Shown here: one piece after another, positions 13,338 through 21,230 of the stretch
Position numbering within the stretch: position 1 is the stretch's first letter
How the letters are laid out: each line of letters begins with the position of its first letter
Assembly (NCBI GenBank): GCA_030619735.1
Contig: JAUXAV010000004.1
Location: forward strand, 1-24,089
Direction: 5' to 3'
DNA from: Candidatus Aenigmatarchaeota archaeon
Lineage (GTDB): Archaea > Aenigmatarchaeota > Aenigmatarchaeia > QMZP01 > JAUXAV01
Length of the DNA stretch: 24,089 nucleotides
Notes under the pieces: generated by a model
Database searches by the model: none
The model's input: only the letters and a program-made list of their open reading frames with translations
What the model was told of the DNA's origin: nothing
Position numbers and translations under genes: made by a program

Positions 13338-14627
13338 TTAAGGCACCAATTTCTCAGGCGTCCTGGGGAACAGGATGGCCTCCTTTATATTGTCCAGGCC
13401 CAGGATTTTCTGGACCATCCTCTCCATCCCGTAGCCGATTCCCCCATGCGGAATTTGGCCGTATCTAAACGCATCCAGGTAGAACTTGAACTGGTGGGGG
13501 TCCAGGCCCTTTGCTTTCATAACCTTTACCAATACCCCGTACCTGTGCTCCCTCTGGCCCCCTGAGGCTATTTCCAGGCCCTTAAAGGCCAGGTCAAGGC
13601 CCCTGGAATACTTCCCGTCCATCATGATATAGAAGGGCTTTATCTGGGATGGGAACTTTGTCACGAAATACCATTCTATCCCCCTCTTTGCCAGGATTTC
13701 CCCCAGCTTCTTCTCCTCCACATCCATGAAGTCATCCCCGAACTTGAGCTTTGCCCCTACCTTGTTCACCATCTTTATCGCTTTCTCATACTCAATCCTC
13801 CTGAAGGGGATTTCCGGAATCTTCAGCTTGGCCTGGAACAGCTCCAGCTCCCTTTTGCAGCTCTTTTTAACCCCTTTCAGGGTGTCCACCACAAGCCTTT
13901 CCAGGACCTTCATGACATCCTCCTCAGAGTCAATCCAGGCCATCTCAAAGTCCATTGACAGGAATTCCGAGACATGCCTTGTGGTATGGAACTTCTCCGC
14001 CCTGAAGGCAGGGCCAATCTCATACACCCTGTCCAGCCCGGATGCCATCATAATCTGCTTGTAGAGCTGGGGGCTCTGCCTCAGGAATGCCTCCCTGTTA
14101 TAGTAAATTATGGGGAACATGGTGGAACCCCCCTCAGCCCCGGCAGCCTGGATTACAGGGGTGTTAATCTCTATAAAGCCGTTCCTCTCAAAGCTCTCCC
14201 GCATATGCTTCAGGGTCCTGTCCATTACCCTGAATATTGCCTGGACCTTATGGTTTCTCACATCCAGGAACCTGTAGTCAAACCTCTTGTCAAACCCGCT
14301 CTCTATCTTGCCCTCAAAATCTATAGGAAGAGGGGTCTGGGCCCTGGCAATGACCTCTATCTTATCCGGAATAAGCTCCCTGCCCCCAGGGGCCTGCTTT
14401 GAGGAGACAATCTTACCGGTAACAGCAACGCAGTCCTCCCTGCCCAAATGGGAAACCTCCTTTATAATCCCGTCAGAAACAACGCCCTTCTTGGCAGTGA
14501 CCTGCAGGGTGCCCTCCCTGTCCCTGAGCATGAAGAATTTGAGATTCCCCAGATCCCTTACCTTTGCCACCCAGCCCTTTACCAGGAACTTCCCCTTCCC
14601 CACTTTACTGGTGTATGTCCTCTGCAT
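13338..14627 (-). CDS. aspS: Aspartyl-tRNA synthetase (class II, archaeal type)
   Basis: A 429-aa protein. The N-terminal OB-fold anticodon-binding domain (VKGWVAKVRDLGNLKFFMLRD) recognises tRNA-Asp. The class II catalytic core shows FRAEKFHTTRHVSEF (motif 2 region) and GGIGYGMERMVQKILGL (motif 3), ending in ILFPRTPEKL. It charges tRNA-Asp and, if non-discriminating, also tRNA-Asn; this cannot be decided from the sequence alone. It lies 6 nt after the rnhB stop on the same strand, so the two are co-transcribed. Confidence 0.95.
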   Translation of the reverse strand: MQRTYTSKVGKGKFLVKGWVAKVRDLGNLKFFMLRDREGTLQVTAKKGVVSDGIIKEVSHLGREDCVAVTGKIVSSKQAPGGRELIPDKIEVIARAQTPLPIDFEGKIESGFDKRFDYRFLDVRNHKVQAIFRVMDRTLKHMRESFERNGFIEINTPVIQAAGAEGGSTMFPIIYYNREAFLRQSPQLYKQIMMASGLDRVYEIGPAFRAEKFHTTRHVSEFLSMDFEMAWIDSEEDVMKVLERLVVDTLKGVKKSCKRELELFQAKLKIPEIPFRRIEYEKAIKMVNKVGAKLKFGDDFMDVEEKKLGEILAKRGIEWYFVTKFPSQIKPFYIMMDGKYSRGLDLAFKGLEIASGGQREHRYGVLVKVMKAKGLDPHQFKFYLDAFRYGQIPHGGIGYGMERMVQKILGLDNIKEAILFPRTPEKLVP

Positions 14628-14633
14628 AATAAT

Positions 14634-15354
14634 CTATTTCCCCAGCATCTTAAAAAACTTTCCCAGCTTTGACTGCTTGCTTGCTCCCTCCATTATCTGT
14701 GCTGTCATCCAGGTCCTCCTGACAATATCCGGGAATTTCCCGTTCTCCTTAAGGCAGTCCTCCAGCCACTTGATTGTGATGGAATTGGAGGAATAGCCCG
14801 GGCCAATATCCCCGTGCTTCTTCTTTATTTCCTCTATCTCCCTGTCCCTTTCCAGCTTTGCCATTATGCTCGCTGCAGAAACTATTTGATAATTCTGGTC
14901 AGCTTTGTGCTCTGCCACTATCTCTATACCATCTTCTTTTGTGAGCTTCTTGAGATGGAGCTTCATCCTGTTGGTGTTCACGTCCGGTGAGTCCACAAAG
15001 ACCTGGGATGGAGACAAATAATCTATTATCTCTGCGAACTTCATGGCCTCCATCCTGTTAAGATTAATGCCCTGCCTCCTGTAATTATCAATCTTGCATG
15101 CCCCAATCTTCAGGACCAGGATGTCCTTTGCAACCTTTTCTATCTTCTTCTCCAGACTCTCCCTCTGCCTTGGGGAGAGGAGCTTGGAATCCTTAAGGCC
15201 CAGTTTCTCCAGCCTGGGCATATCCTCCTCCCTGACGGAAACGCCTGCAACAACAAGGGGGCCGATGACAGCGCCTGCAGGATATAAATTATATCTCTCT
15301 GCCTGCTTCATCCAGCCCAGCTATTATCAAAGGGTTTTTTTTCTTCCCTGTCAT
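14634..15354 (-). CDS. rnhB: RNase HII, gene interrupted by a 22-nt archaeal mRNA intron
   Basis: Exon 1 is 15297..15354 (58 nt) and exon 2 is 14634..15274 (641 nt). Spliced, they give 699 nt, an exact 232-codon ORF plus stop. Exon 1 encodes MTGKKKNPLIIAGLDEAGR plus one base of the next Gly; exon 2 continues AVIGPLVVAGVSV. The join rebuilds DEAGRG (catalytic D15, E16), with further active-site Asp at VFVDSP (D114) and KADQNY (D145), plus LGLKDSKLLSPRQRE. RNase HII nicks RNA in RNA-DNA hybrids and starts ribonucleotide excision. Unspliced, exon 1's frame stops at TAA just after the junction, and the longest ORF begins past the catalytic Asp-Glu. Upstream of aspS and downstream of prs on the same strand. 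Confidence 0.9.
15275..15296 (-). other. Bulge-helix-bulge intron within rnhB
   Basis: A 22-nt intron with a perfect BHB core. The inner helix is GATATA/TATATC with a 3-nt ATT loop, the central 4-bp helix is GCAG/CTGC, and the 3-nt bulges are AGA and AGG. Cutting after the second base of each bulge removes 22 nt and gives GCA GGC AGA GGC GCT GTC, which encodes AGRGAV. The geometry matches the tRNA introns in this window. The outer helix is weak. Confidence 0.88.
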
Positions 15355-15388
15355 GGGATATAATTATGGGAGAAGGAATAAATAGGCT

Positions 15389-16408
15389 TTATCCGAACCT
15401 TTTCATTATATATCCAGCCAGCTGAGGCACAACAGTGAATCTGCTTTCTGGTGACTCTATGGTGTCGCTCGCAGCAAAATATGCCCCGATTCCTTCTATA
15501 AGCTCTACTGCCCTCTTGCTAAACTTTTTATTAAGGCAGTCCTTGTTATGGATGGCAATAAACTTGATATTCTCTGGTTTTATCCCATACCCAATGCACA
15601 TATTCAACTGATTGTAGCCTGTATCCCCTGTTGACATCTCGTCATCATAAAGAAGCAGTGTTGTGTTTTCAGGGTTTTTCAGGTCCTCAAGCTTCCTTTT
15701 ATCAACATCTACCATCTCCTTAACCCTGCTCCTTTCCTTTCCCAGCGCTATTGTCCCTGCATCAAGGGCCTCTGCAAATGGGAACCTGAGCTTCCCTGAA
15801 TACTGCCCAGAATCTGGGGTTACAAGGTACCTTTCATCAAGGAGCTTTAGGGTCCTTGCATATTCTATTGCGCTTTCCGTGGCATCCATGTTCCAGACCC
15901 TGTTGTCTATTTGTCCTTCGCTCCTTTTCTGATGAGCGGAAATAGTTATTACCATGTTTGCGAAATTCTTGTCCCATTTAAGAATCTGTGTTACATACTT
16001 GGCGCTTATGGGCTCGCCTGGCAGGGACTGGCCATGCTGCCTTGAGTAAGGATGGTACGGCAGAACAGCGCATATGTTTGCATCAGGGCATTCATCCCTT
16101 ATGGCACCTGCAACCAATACAGCATCCACAAAAATTCCGTTAGGGTCCCAGGCTTCACCTGATTTCCCCCTGGAAACCGATACAACCTTTTCACCATGCC
16201 TCACCTTGTATATCAAATTTTCAGGGTCCTTGAACATCTCCGGGGAAACATCTCTTCCATCCGTAAGCCTGGGTTTTGATTCATTATCAGAATAATGTGT
16301 ATGCTCAAGGGGAAAGAAATCTGCCTTTTCTGGAACATTGATTTTTGAAATCTCCTCTGCGAGCCTCTTGCAGAATCTGTCTTCGGTTTCATCCCCAACT
16401 ATTATCAT
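15389..16408 (-). CDS. prs: Ribose-phosphate pyrophosphokinase (PRPP synthetase)
   Basis: A 339-aa protein that makes PRPP from ribose 5-phosphate and ATP for nucleotide and His/Trp synthesis. Visible are the catalytic loop region (AVLPYHPYSRQHGQSLPGEPI), a His in ITISAHQKRS, and the PRPP-binding loop LLLYDDEMSTGDT (D-D-E-hydrophobic-S/T-T-G-x-T). It is longer than typical archaeal Prs (about 285 aa), with extra segments in the N-terminal and central parts. Its start is 86 bp from tRNA-Met, divergently. Confidence 0.88.
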   Translation of the reverse strand: MIIVGDETEDRFCKRLAEEISKINVPEKADFFPLEHTHYSDNESKPRLTDGRDVSPEMFKDPENLIYKVRHGEKVVSVSRGKSGEAWDPNGIFVDAVLVAGAIRDECPDANICAVLPYHPYSRQHGQSLPGEPISAKYVTQILKWDKNFANMVITISAHQKRSEGQIDNRVWNMDATESAIEYARTLKLLDERYLVTPDSGQYSGKLRFPFAEALDAGTIALGKERSRVKEMVDVDKRKLEDLKNPENTTLLLYDDEMSTGDTGYNQLNMCIGYGIKPENIKFIAIHNKDCLNKKFSKRAVELIEGIGAYFAASDTIESPESRFTVVPQLAGYIMKRFG

Positions 16409-16463
16409 ATTTATAATAGCCAGAAAGTCTTAAAAGCCCCTTTTATGGAAAATTTTATAAACC

Positions 16464-16471
16464 TTTTAAAT
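16464..16471 (+). promoter_or_regulatory. TATA-like box for initiator tRNA-Met
   Basis: Ttttaaat is centred about 28 nt upstream of the tRNA 5' end, in the region shared with the divergent prs. It would also drive the FKBP gene. Confidence 0.6.
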
Positions 16472-16494
16472 CAACCGCTGTATAATAAATCCAG

Positions 16495-16618
16495 AGCGGG
16501 GTGGAGCAGCCTGGAGTGCTCGTTGAGGGCTTTGCCCGCGAATGGCTCATAACCCAAAGGTCGGTGGAAGCGGATTCCTAAAGGACTCTGCTGCCGAATT
16601 CAAATCCACCCCCCGCTA
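16495..16618 (+). tRNA. Initiator tRNA-Met(CAT) with introns at 29/30 and 53/54
   Basis: The acceptor AGCGGGG/CCCCGCT begins with the A1-U72 pair of archaeal initiators. D-stem GAGC/GCTC, anticodon arm TTGGG-CTCATAA-CCCAA with three G-C pairs next to the loop, T-arm GGTGG-TTCAAAT-CCACC. Intron 1 (16526..16543, 18 nt) splits the anticodon stem at 29/30, with inner helix GGGC/GCCC, central TCGT/GCGA and bulges TGA and ATG. Intron 2 (16568..16598, 31 nt) is at 53/54, with inner AGCGG/CTGCT, central CGGT/GCCG and bulges GGA and AAT. There is no 37/38 intron. The FKBP start codon follows 2 nt after the tRNA. Confidence 0.92.
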
Positions 16619-16620
16619 TC

Positions 16621-17292
16621 ATGAAAGAAGGAGACTTCCTGCTGATAGAATTCACAGGCAGGGTCAAGCTTACTGGCGAGATTTTCGACCTTTCCTCTGA
16701 GGAAGAGGCAAAGAAGCAGGGCATCTATAACGAGAAGCAGAAATACGGGCCAGGGCTTGTGGTTATCGGAGCAAAGATGGCCATGCCCGGTGTGGAGGAG
16801 CAGTTAAAGGAGATGAAGCCCGGAGAGGAGAGGGAATTTGATGTCCCTTCAGGGAAGGCGTTCGGGCCCAGGAACCCCAAGATGATAAAGATAGTCTCCA
16901 TAGCCAATTTCTACAGGCAGGACATGAACCCTGTGCCAGGAGCGATGGTCAACATTGACGGTAGGGACTGCAGGATTAAAACAGTCTCAGGCGGGAGGGT
17001 CATGGTGGACTTCAACCATCCCCTTGCGGGCAAGGACCTCCTGTACAGGGCAAAGATAATAAAGAAGATAACGGACCTGAAGGAGAAAACGGACAGGCTC
17101 CTGGATTATTACGGCCTTAAGTGCGAAAGCCTGGACCAGGAGAAAGGCATTCTTTCCGTAAAAACGGACAAACCCATACCCCCCAGCTTCCAGAAGCTCT
17201 TTGAGCAGAACATCAAGAAATGGATACCCGAAATCAAGAAGATAAGCTTCTCCGCGAAGGGGAAACCAAAGCCTGAAAAGAAAAAGCCCTAA
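16621..17292 (+). CDS. FKBP-type peptidyl-prolyl isomerase, long archaeal/SlyD-like
   Basis: A 223-aa protein that speeds proline isomerisation and acts as a chaperone. The FKBP domain surrounds an inserted flap: FLLIEFTGRVKLTGEIFDLS at the start, then YGPGLVVIGAKMAMPGVEEQLKEMKPGEE (active-site loop), the inserted IF domain (GAMVNIDGRDCRIKTVSGGRVMV) and DFNHPLAGKDLLYRAKI. A C-terminal domain with a Lys-rich tail ends KPKPEKKKP. No signal peptide, so cytosolic. It starts immediately after initiator tRNA-Met, suggesting a shared transcript. Confidence 0.93.
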   Translation: MKEGDFLLIEFTGRVKLTGEIFDLSSEEEAKKQGIYNEKQKYGPGLVVIGAKMAMPGVEEQLKEMKPGEEREFDVPSGKAFGPRNPKMIKIVSIANFYRQDMNPVPGAMVNIDGRDCRIKTVSGGRVMVDFNHPLAGKDLLYRAKIIKKITDLKEKTDRLLDYYGLKCESLDQEKGILSVKTDKPIPPSFQKLFEQNIKKWIPEIKKISFSAKGKPKPEKKKP

Positions 17293-17504
17293 TTGCCCGA
17301 TTTCTTGTCTTTCCCTTTCAAGCTTCTAATATCAGTATCTGGTAAATCTGGGTTGTAAGAGCCGTATTCAATGTTGGGGTCATCTGAATATGTGCCTGAA
17401 AAGAATCCCCCGTGCCTTAATCCCCCAATGTTAAGAGCACGATAAGCATCCTCCAGCACTCCTGGGTCTTTAATATTACCCAGACAAATTACACTCTTTA
17501 CCAT
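17289..17504 (-). CDS. Small protein of unknown function (71 aa)
   Basis: Starts MVKSVICLGNIKDPGVLEDAYRALN, then GGLRHGGFFSGTYSDD and an acidic, Pro-rich C-terminus. I recognise no family. The ATG at 17504 is preferred over an extension to 17552, since a TATA-like GGTTTAAAAGC lies about 26 nt upstream of it. Convergent with the FKBP gene, overlapping by 4 nt. Base use is more AT-rich than neighbours. Confidence 0.6.
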   Translation of the reverse strand: MVKSVICLGNIKDPGVLEDAYRALNIGGLRHGGFFSGTYSDDPNIEYGSYNPDLPDTDIRSLKGKDKKSGN

Positions 17505-17627
17505 GATTATCAATTGCCCCGAAAAGCTTTTAAACCTTCCAAAAAAATCCATTGCAAACCTTTTTAAAGCTTATTGTTATTTTAATTTTATGGGTTGGGC
17601 TTGGAATTTGGGGTTCAAACCAATATA

Positions 17628-17644
17628 CTGCAAGGTTATTGCAG
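17628..17644. promoter_or_regulatory. Inverted repeat in the ftsZ leader
   Basis: CTGCAA-GGTTA-TTGCAG, a perfect 6-bp inverted repeat about 35 nt before the ftsZ ATG, downstream of a TATA-like tttttaaagc (~17560). It could be an operator or an mRNA stem-loop. Confidence 0.4.
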
Positions 17645-17677
17645 GATTATGTTAAAATTTTAAAATGGAGGTAAAAT

Positions 17678-18817
17678 ATGACGAACGAATCAATTATTGA
17701 TGCAGCACTTAACAGGGAAGAGAGCATAGAGCGACCAACAGAGGTTCAGAGAGATACAGGGATGGATGAGGAGCTCAGGAAGATTCTTGAGAGCAGGAAG
17801 GCAGAGATAAAGGTTGTCGGAATAGGCGGAGCAGGCGGCAACACCATTTCAAGGCTAATGCAGGTTGGAATAGTAGGTGCAGAGACAGTGGCAATCAATA
17901 CAGACGCTCAGGACCTTCTTTACACGGACGCGGACAGGAAGATCCTGATTGGAAGGGACGTAACAGGAGGACTAGGAGCAGGGGCAGACCCAAAGGTAGG
18001 AACAGAGGCGGCAAAGGAATCCAAGGAAGACATAAAGAAGGGCCTGGAAGGCGCAGACATGGTTTTTGTTGACTGCGGTCTGGGCGGAGGAACCGGAACA
18101 GGGTCATCACCCATAGTTGCAGATATAGCAAAGAAGCTGGGCTGCCTGACAGTAGGGATAGTGACCCTCCCCTTTGACATGGAGGGTAAGCAGAGGTCAA
18201 AGAACGCACAGGAAGGTTTGGAGAACCTGGAATCGGTTGTGGACACACTGATAGTGATACCCAACGACAAGCTTCTGGAGATAGTTCCGGATGTGAGCAT
18301 AACAACAGCATTCAAGGTTGCGGACGAGATTCTGGTAAATGCGGTGAAGGGCATAGCAGAGCTTATAACAAAGCCCGGTCTTGTCAATCTTGATTTCGCT
18401 GACATCAGGGCTGTGATGAGCTCCGGAGGACTGGCAATGATAGGAATGGGCGAATCCGACTCAGAGAACAGGGCAATAGAATCCGTTGAGAAGGCCCTGA
18501 ACAACCCCCTGCTTGACGTGGACGTTGAGGGGGCTTCAGGCGCACTGATCAATGTGTCAGGAGGACAGGACATAACCATAAAGGAATGCCAGGAGATAGT
18601 GGAAGGCGTATCCGCGAAGATAAACCAGGATGCAAAGATAATCTGGGGGGCGCAGATAATAAAGGAACTGGGCGATGCCATCAGGGCAATGCTGATTGTG
18701 ACCGGTGTAAAGAGCTCCCAGATATACGGCCCTGAAAAGACCTTCACGACAGAGAAGCAGAGAGAGATAGAGCAGGTCCTGGGAATAGACTTCATAGATA
18801 AAGGCGGAAAGAAATAA
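17678..18817 (+). CDS. ftsZ: Cell-division GTPase FtsZ
   Basis: A 379-aa tubulin-like GTPase that assembles the division ring. Visible are KVVGIGGAGGNTISRL (nucleotide binding), the tubulin signature LGGGTGTGSSPIVADIAK (~residues 135-150), VTLPFDMEGKQRSKNAQEGLENL and the T7-loop region LVNLDFADIRAVMSSGG. It ends soon after the GTPase and C-terminal domain with a short charged tail. An N-terminal ~35-residue extension precedes the fold. A GGAGG Shine-Dalgarno lies 6 nt upstream of the ATG. Confidence 0.97.
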   Translation: MTNESIIDAALNREESIERPTEVQRDTGMDEELRKILESRKAEIKVVGIGGAGGNTISRLMQVGIVGAETVAINTDAQDLLYTDADRKILIGRDVTGGLGAGADPKVGTEAAKESKEDIKKGLEGADMVFVDCGLGGGTGTGSSPIVADIAKKLGCLTVGIVTLPFDMEGKQRSKNAQEGLENLESVVDTLIVIPNDKLLEIVPDVSITTAFKVADEILVNAVKGIAELITKPGLVNLDFADIRAVMSSGGLAMIGMGESDSENRAIESVEKALNNPLLDVDVEGASGALINVSGGQDITIKECQEIVEGVSAKINQDAKIIWGAQIIKELGDAIRAMLIVTGVKSSQIYGPEKTFTTEKQREIEQVLGIDFIDKGGKK

Positions 18818-18828
18818 GCCGAAGGAGA

Positions 18829-18860
18829 GCCCGGAAGGGCAAAGCTTTAATTTATTTACT
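18829..18860 (+). terminator. Hairpin plus T-rich tract after ftsZ
   Basis: GCCC-GGAA-GGGC (18829-18840) starts 11 nt after the ftsZ stop, followed by T-rich sequence (aatttatttacttttgtt). It plausibly ends the ftsZ transcript before the secE promoter. Confidence 0.5.
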
Positions 18861-18921
18861 TTTGTTACTTCTAATTCTATTCTTTTATTTTCACACTCAC
18901 AGTAAAGCTTAAAAACCCTTT

Positions 18922-18953
18922 ATCCCAAGAATTCAATATCCTTTCTTTGGGAT
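18922..18953. repeat. Inverted repeat in the secE upstream region
   Basis: ATCCCAA (18922-18928) and TTGGGAT (18947-18953) form a 7-bp stem around 18 nt, about 40 nt upstream of the secE ATG and next to TATA-like runs (gcttaaaaacc, ttaaaaatatt). It could be an operator for the secE-spt5 unit. Confidence 0.4.
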
Positions 18954-18993
18954 TTATTAAGGAGAGGGTTAAAAATATTAAAAGGCGACAGGA

Positions 18994-19173
18994 ATGGAGT
19001 TCAATATAAAGGCATTATTGAGAAGGTACAGAAGGGTCCTTTTCATCACCAGAAAGCCGAGCAAGGATGAATTCACAGGGGCAGGCAAGATTTGCCTAAT
19101 CGGGATTTTCCTGATAGGCCTGATAGGCTTCGGGATATTCCTTGCCTTCACGCTCCTGCTGCCGGGTGTTTGA
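18994..19173 (+). CDS. secE: Preprotein translocase subunit SecE (Sec61-gamma)
   Basis: A 59-aa single-span membrane protein: an amphipathic N-terminal helix (FNIKALLRRYRRVLFITRKP), KDEFTGAGKICLIG, then a transmembrane helix (IFLIGLIGFGIFLAFTLLL). This is the normal archaeal SecE layout. The location directly before spt5 and uL11 is the conserved secE-nusG-rplK order. A TATA-like ttaaaaatatt lies ~22 nt upstream. Confidence 0.9.
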   Translation: MEFNIKALLRRYRRVLFITRKPSKDEFTGAGKICLIGIFLIGLIGFGIFLAFTLLLPGV

Positions 19174-19217
19174 GCGCCAAATGGTTTGAAATAATAATTC
19201 AATATTGGGTGTTCTGA

Positions 19218-20213
19218 ATGACTATCTACACTCTGAGGACAACATCAGGAAGGGAGGACATCGTGGCAGACATGATGCTCTCCAAGATAAGGGCCGAGAA
19301 GCTGGAGATAAAGGCGATAGTGCATCCTGCAGAGCTAAAGGGCTATATCTTTATTGAGGGAAGGCTTGGGGACATCCATAAGGCAATCCATGGCATGCTC
19401 CATATAAGGGGCCTTATAGAGAAGCCTGTGAAGATGGAGGAGATACAGCACTTCCTTGATACAAAGAAGGCCAAAATAGTGGTTGGCAAGGCTGATATAG
19501 TGGAGATTATAGGAGGACCCTTCAAGGGAGAAAGAGGAAAGATAGAGAGGATTGACAAGGCAAAGGACGAGGTGACAGTGGAACTCCTTGAAGCCTCGGT
19601 CCCGATACCCGTTACCATTGCAACGGAATTTGTCAAGCTCGTGAAGAGGGCAAAGGGCAGGAAGGTGGAAGAGGCTAAGGAAGAGGAGGAAAAGAAAGAG
19701 GAAGTAGAGCTCCCCGGCGCAGAGGAGATAAGGAAGAGAATAGTTGAACCAACAGAAGAAAAGCCTGAAGCACCTGAGGAAGAGGCAAAGCCCGGGGAAG
19801 GGGAAAAGCCTCCAGAAGAGCCAAGGCCTGAGGAGCCAGGAACAGAGGAAGAAAAACCCTCCATACTGGAAGAAGCAACAAAGGAGAAGAAAGAAGAGGA
19901 GTTTGAGACACCGGAAACCCCTGAGGAGGCAGAAGCGCTTACAGCGCCTGTAATACCCAAGAAAGAAAAGGAAGAGGAACCGAAACCAGGGGAAAAGCCT
20001 TCTGAGGAGAAGCCTGAAGAGGAAAAGAAGGTTATAAAACGGGAGGAGCCCGTTATAATGGAGAGCGAGGAGGAGCTTGAGAAGCCCGTTATACCCCAGG
20101 AAGAGCCTGAAAAGGAAGAGAAGAAGCCCGGGGAGGAAGAGGATTCCCTTCTGGCAGACCTGGAGAAGAAAAAGAAAAAGAAATCCCCCGAGGACCTGGA
20201 AGAAGGGGAATAA
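19218..20213 (+). CDS. spt5: Transcription elongation factor Spt5/NusG with a long acidic C-terminal extension
   Basis: A 331-aa protein. Residues 1-~85 are the NGN domain (YTLRTTSGREDIVADMM, LKGYIFIEG), which binds the RNA polymerase clamp. A KOW domain follows (DIVEIIGGPFKGERGKIERI), to ~residue 150. Archaeal Spt5 normally stops there; here about 180 residues of Lys/Glu/Pro-rich sequence follow, with repeated EEKPEE-like units and VIPKKE/VIPQEE segments. The tail is likely disordered. Between secE and uL11. Confidence 0.92.
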   Translation: MTIYTLRTTSGREDIVADMMLSKIRAEKLEIKAIVHPAELKGYIFIEGRLGDIHKAIHGMLHIRGLIEKPVKMEEIQHFLDTKKAKIVVGKADIVEIIGGPFKGERGKIERIDKAKDEVTVELLEASVPIPVTIATEFVKLVKRAKGRKVEEAKEEEEKKEEVELPGAEEIRKRIVEPTEEKPEAPEEEAKPGEGEKPPEEPRPEEPGTEEEKPSILEEATKEKKEEEFETPETPEEAEALTAPVIPKKEKEEEPKPGEKPSEEKPEEEKKVIKREEPVIMESEEELEKPVIPQEEPEKEEKKPGEEEDSLLADLEKKKKKKSPEDLEEGE

Positions 20214-20263
20214 AGCAGGTATGCTTTTATAAGATTATATTCTAAAGATTTCAATTGATTGCT

Positions 20264-20962
20264 ATGGGAAAGCAGACAGTAGAGGTAATGGTTGAAGGCG
20301 GGAAGGCAACAGCCGGGCCGCCAATTGGGACCAGCCTTGGTCCCCTGGGGATTAATGTAGCCCAGGTTGTAGAGAAGATAAACGAGAAGACCAGGGATTT
20401 GGAAGGCATGCAGGTCCCGGTTAAAGTTACAGTGGATACTGAGAAAAAAACCTTTGATGTTGAAGTGGGGAGCCCCCCGGTTTCCGCCCTCCTGAAGAAG
20501 GAGCTTTCCCTGGAGAAGGGCTCTGCAGAGACCGGGAAGTTCAGGGTCGGGGATTTGTCAGAGGAGCAGGTCGCGAAGATTGCCAGGGCAAAGTTCGGCT
20601 CTGATGATGAGAGCTTCAAGAGCCAGGTCAAGGGGACATGCAGGAGCATGGGAATAACAATAGGCCAGGGCGCTGTTACCCAGGATGAGCTAAAGGCCCA
20701 GGAAGCTGAGAAGGCCAGGATTAAGGCAGAAGAGGAAGCAAAGGAGGAGGCTGCAAAGCTCAGGGAGGCGGGCCTTGCCCCGGAGGCAGGTGCAGCACCG
20801 GAGGGAGCAGAGGGTGAGGCCAAGGAAGGCGCCGAGGCCCCGGAAGGCGCTGAGGGAGAGGCCAAGCCAGGAGAGGAAGCAAAAGAAGGCGAGGCAAAGC
20901 CCCCTGAAGGAGAGAAGCCTGAAGGCAAGCCCGAAGGAAAGAAAGAGGAAAAGAAGGAATGA
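20264..20962 (+). CDS. rpl11: Ribosomal protein uL11 with an Ala/Glu/Lys-rich tail
   Basis: A 232-aa protein. The first ~150 residues are normal L11: VEGGKATAGPPIGTSLGPLG at the N-terminus, and the C-terminal RNA-binding domain SQVKGTCRSMGITI. It sits at the stalk base and the GTPase-associated centre. About 80 extra residues follow, rich in Ala, Glu, Gly, Lys and Pro (GAEGEAKEGAEAPEG repeats). ATG 20264 fits the family start; a TTG three codons earlier does not. A TATA-like ttttataag is ~35 nt upstream. Confidence 0.95.
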   Translation: MGKQTVEVMVEGGKATAGPPIGTSLGPLGINVAQVVEKINEKTRDLEGMQVPVKVTVDTEKKTFDVEVGSPPVSALLKKELSLEKGSAETGKFRVGDLSEEQVAKIARAKFGSDDESFKSQVKGTCRSMGITIGQGAVTQDELKAQEAEKARIKAEEEAKEEAAKLREAGLAPEAGAAPEGAEGEAKEGAEAPEGAEGEAKPGEEAKEGEAKPPEGEKPEGKPEGKKEEKKE

Positions 20963-20963
20963 T

Positions 20964-21155
20964 ATGACAACTGACACCAAAACCAGACTGAAGGTGGGAG
21001 AGGCCTACACTGTAGAAGAAATAGCAAAACTCGGCTTCGAACCTACCGGCCATTCCTTTGCTGACCTTCAGATTTATAGAAGAGACAGTGACAGATGCCT
21101 CTTTGAAGTCCTTTCTGATGGGCGGTTAAACGCATATATGACCTATCAGTTTTAG
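20964..21155 (+). CDS. Small protein of unknown function (63 aa)
   Basis: Starts 1 nt after the uL11 stop, so it is translated from the same transcript. Sequence elements: KVGEAYTVEEIAKLGFEPTG, DLQIYRRDSDRCLFEVL, DGRLNAYMTYQF. The alternating hydrophobic pattern suggests a small alpha/beta fold. No family recognised. Confidence 0.65.
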   Translation: MTTDTKTRLKVGEAYTVEEIAKLGFEPTGHSFADLQIYRRDSDRCLFEVLSDGRLNAYMTYQF

Positions 21156-21230
21156 TCCGGCTGAGCACAGGGCCCAACTATTGCAATAAGCTTAAATGTT
21201 TTTTTCTCCTTATTGGTATTAGTGATACCT

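Noticed and set aside
15275..15296. rnhB as a frameshifted pseudogene
   Set aside because: The extra 22 nt have an exact BHB geometry, and removal restores the frame and a conserved motif. The rest of the gene has intact active-site residues.
14634..15311. RNase HII as a 225-aa protein starting at 15311
   Set aside because: This start skips the catalytic DEAGRG motif. The upstream exon plus BHB intron explains the locus better.
20250..21030. Long minus-strand ORFs opposite Spt5, uL11 and L12
   Set aside because: They are Ser/Leu-rich mirrors of Glu/Lys/Pro-rich coding sequence with no domain features.
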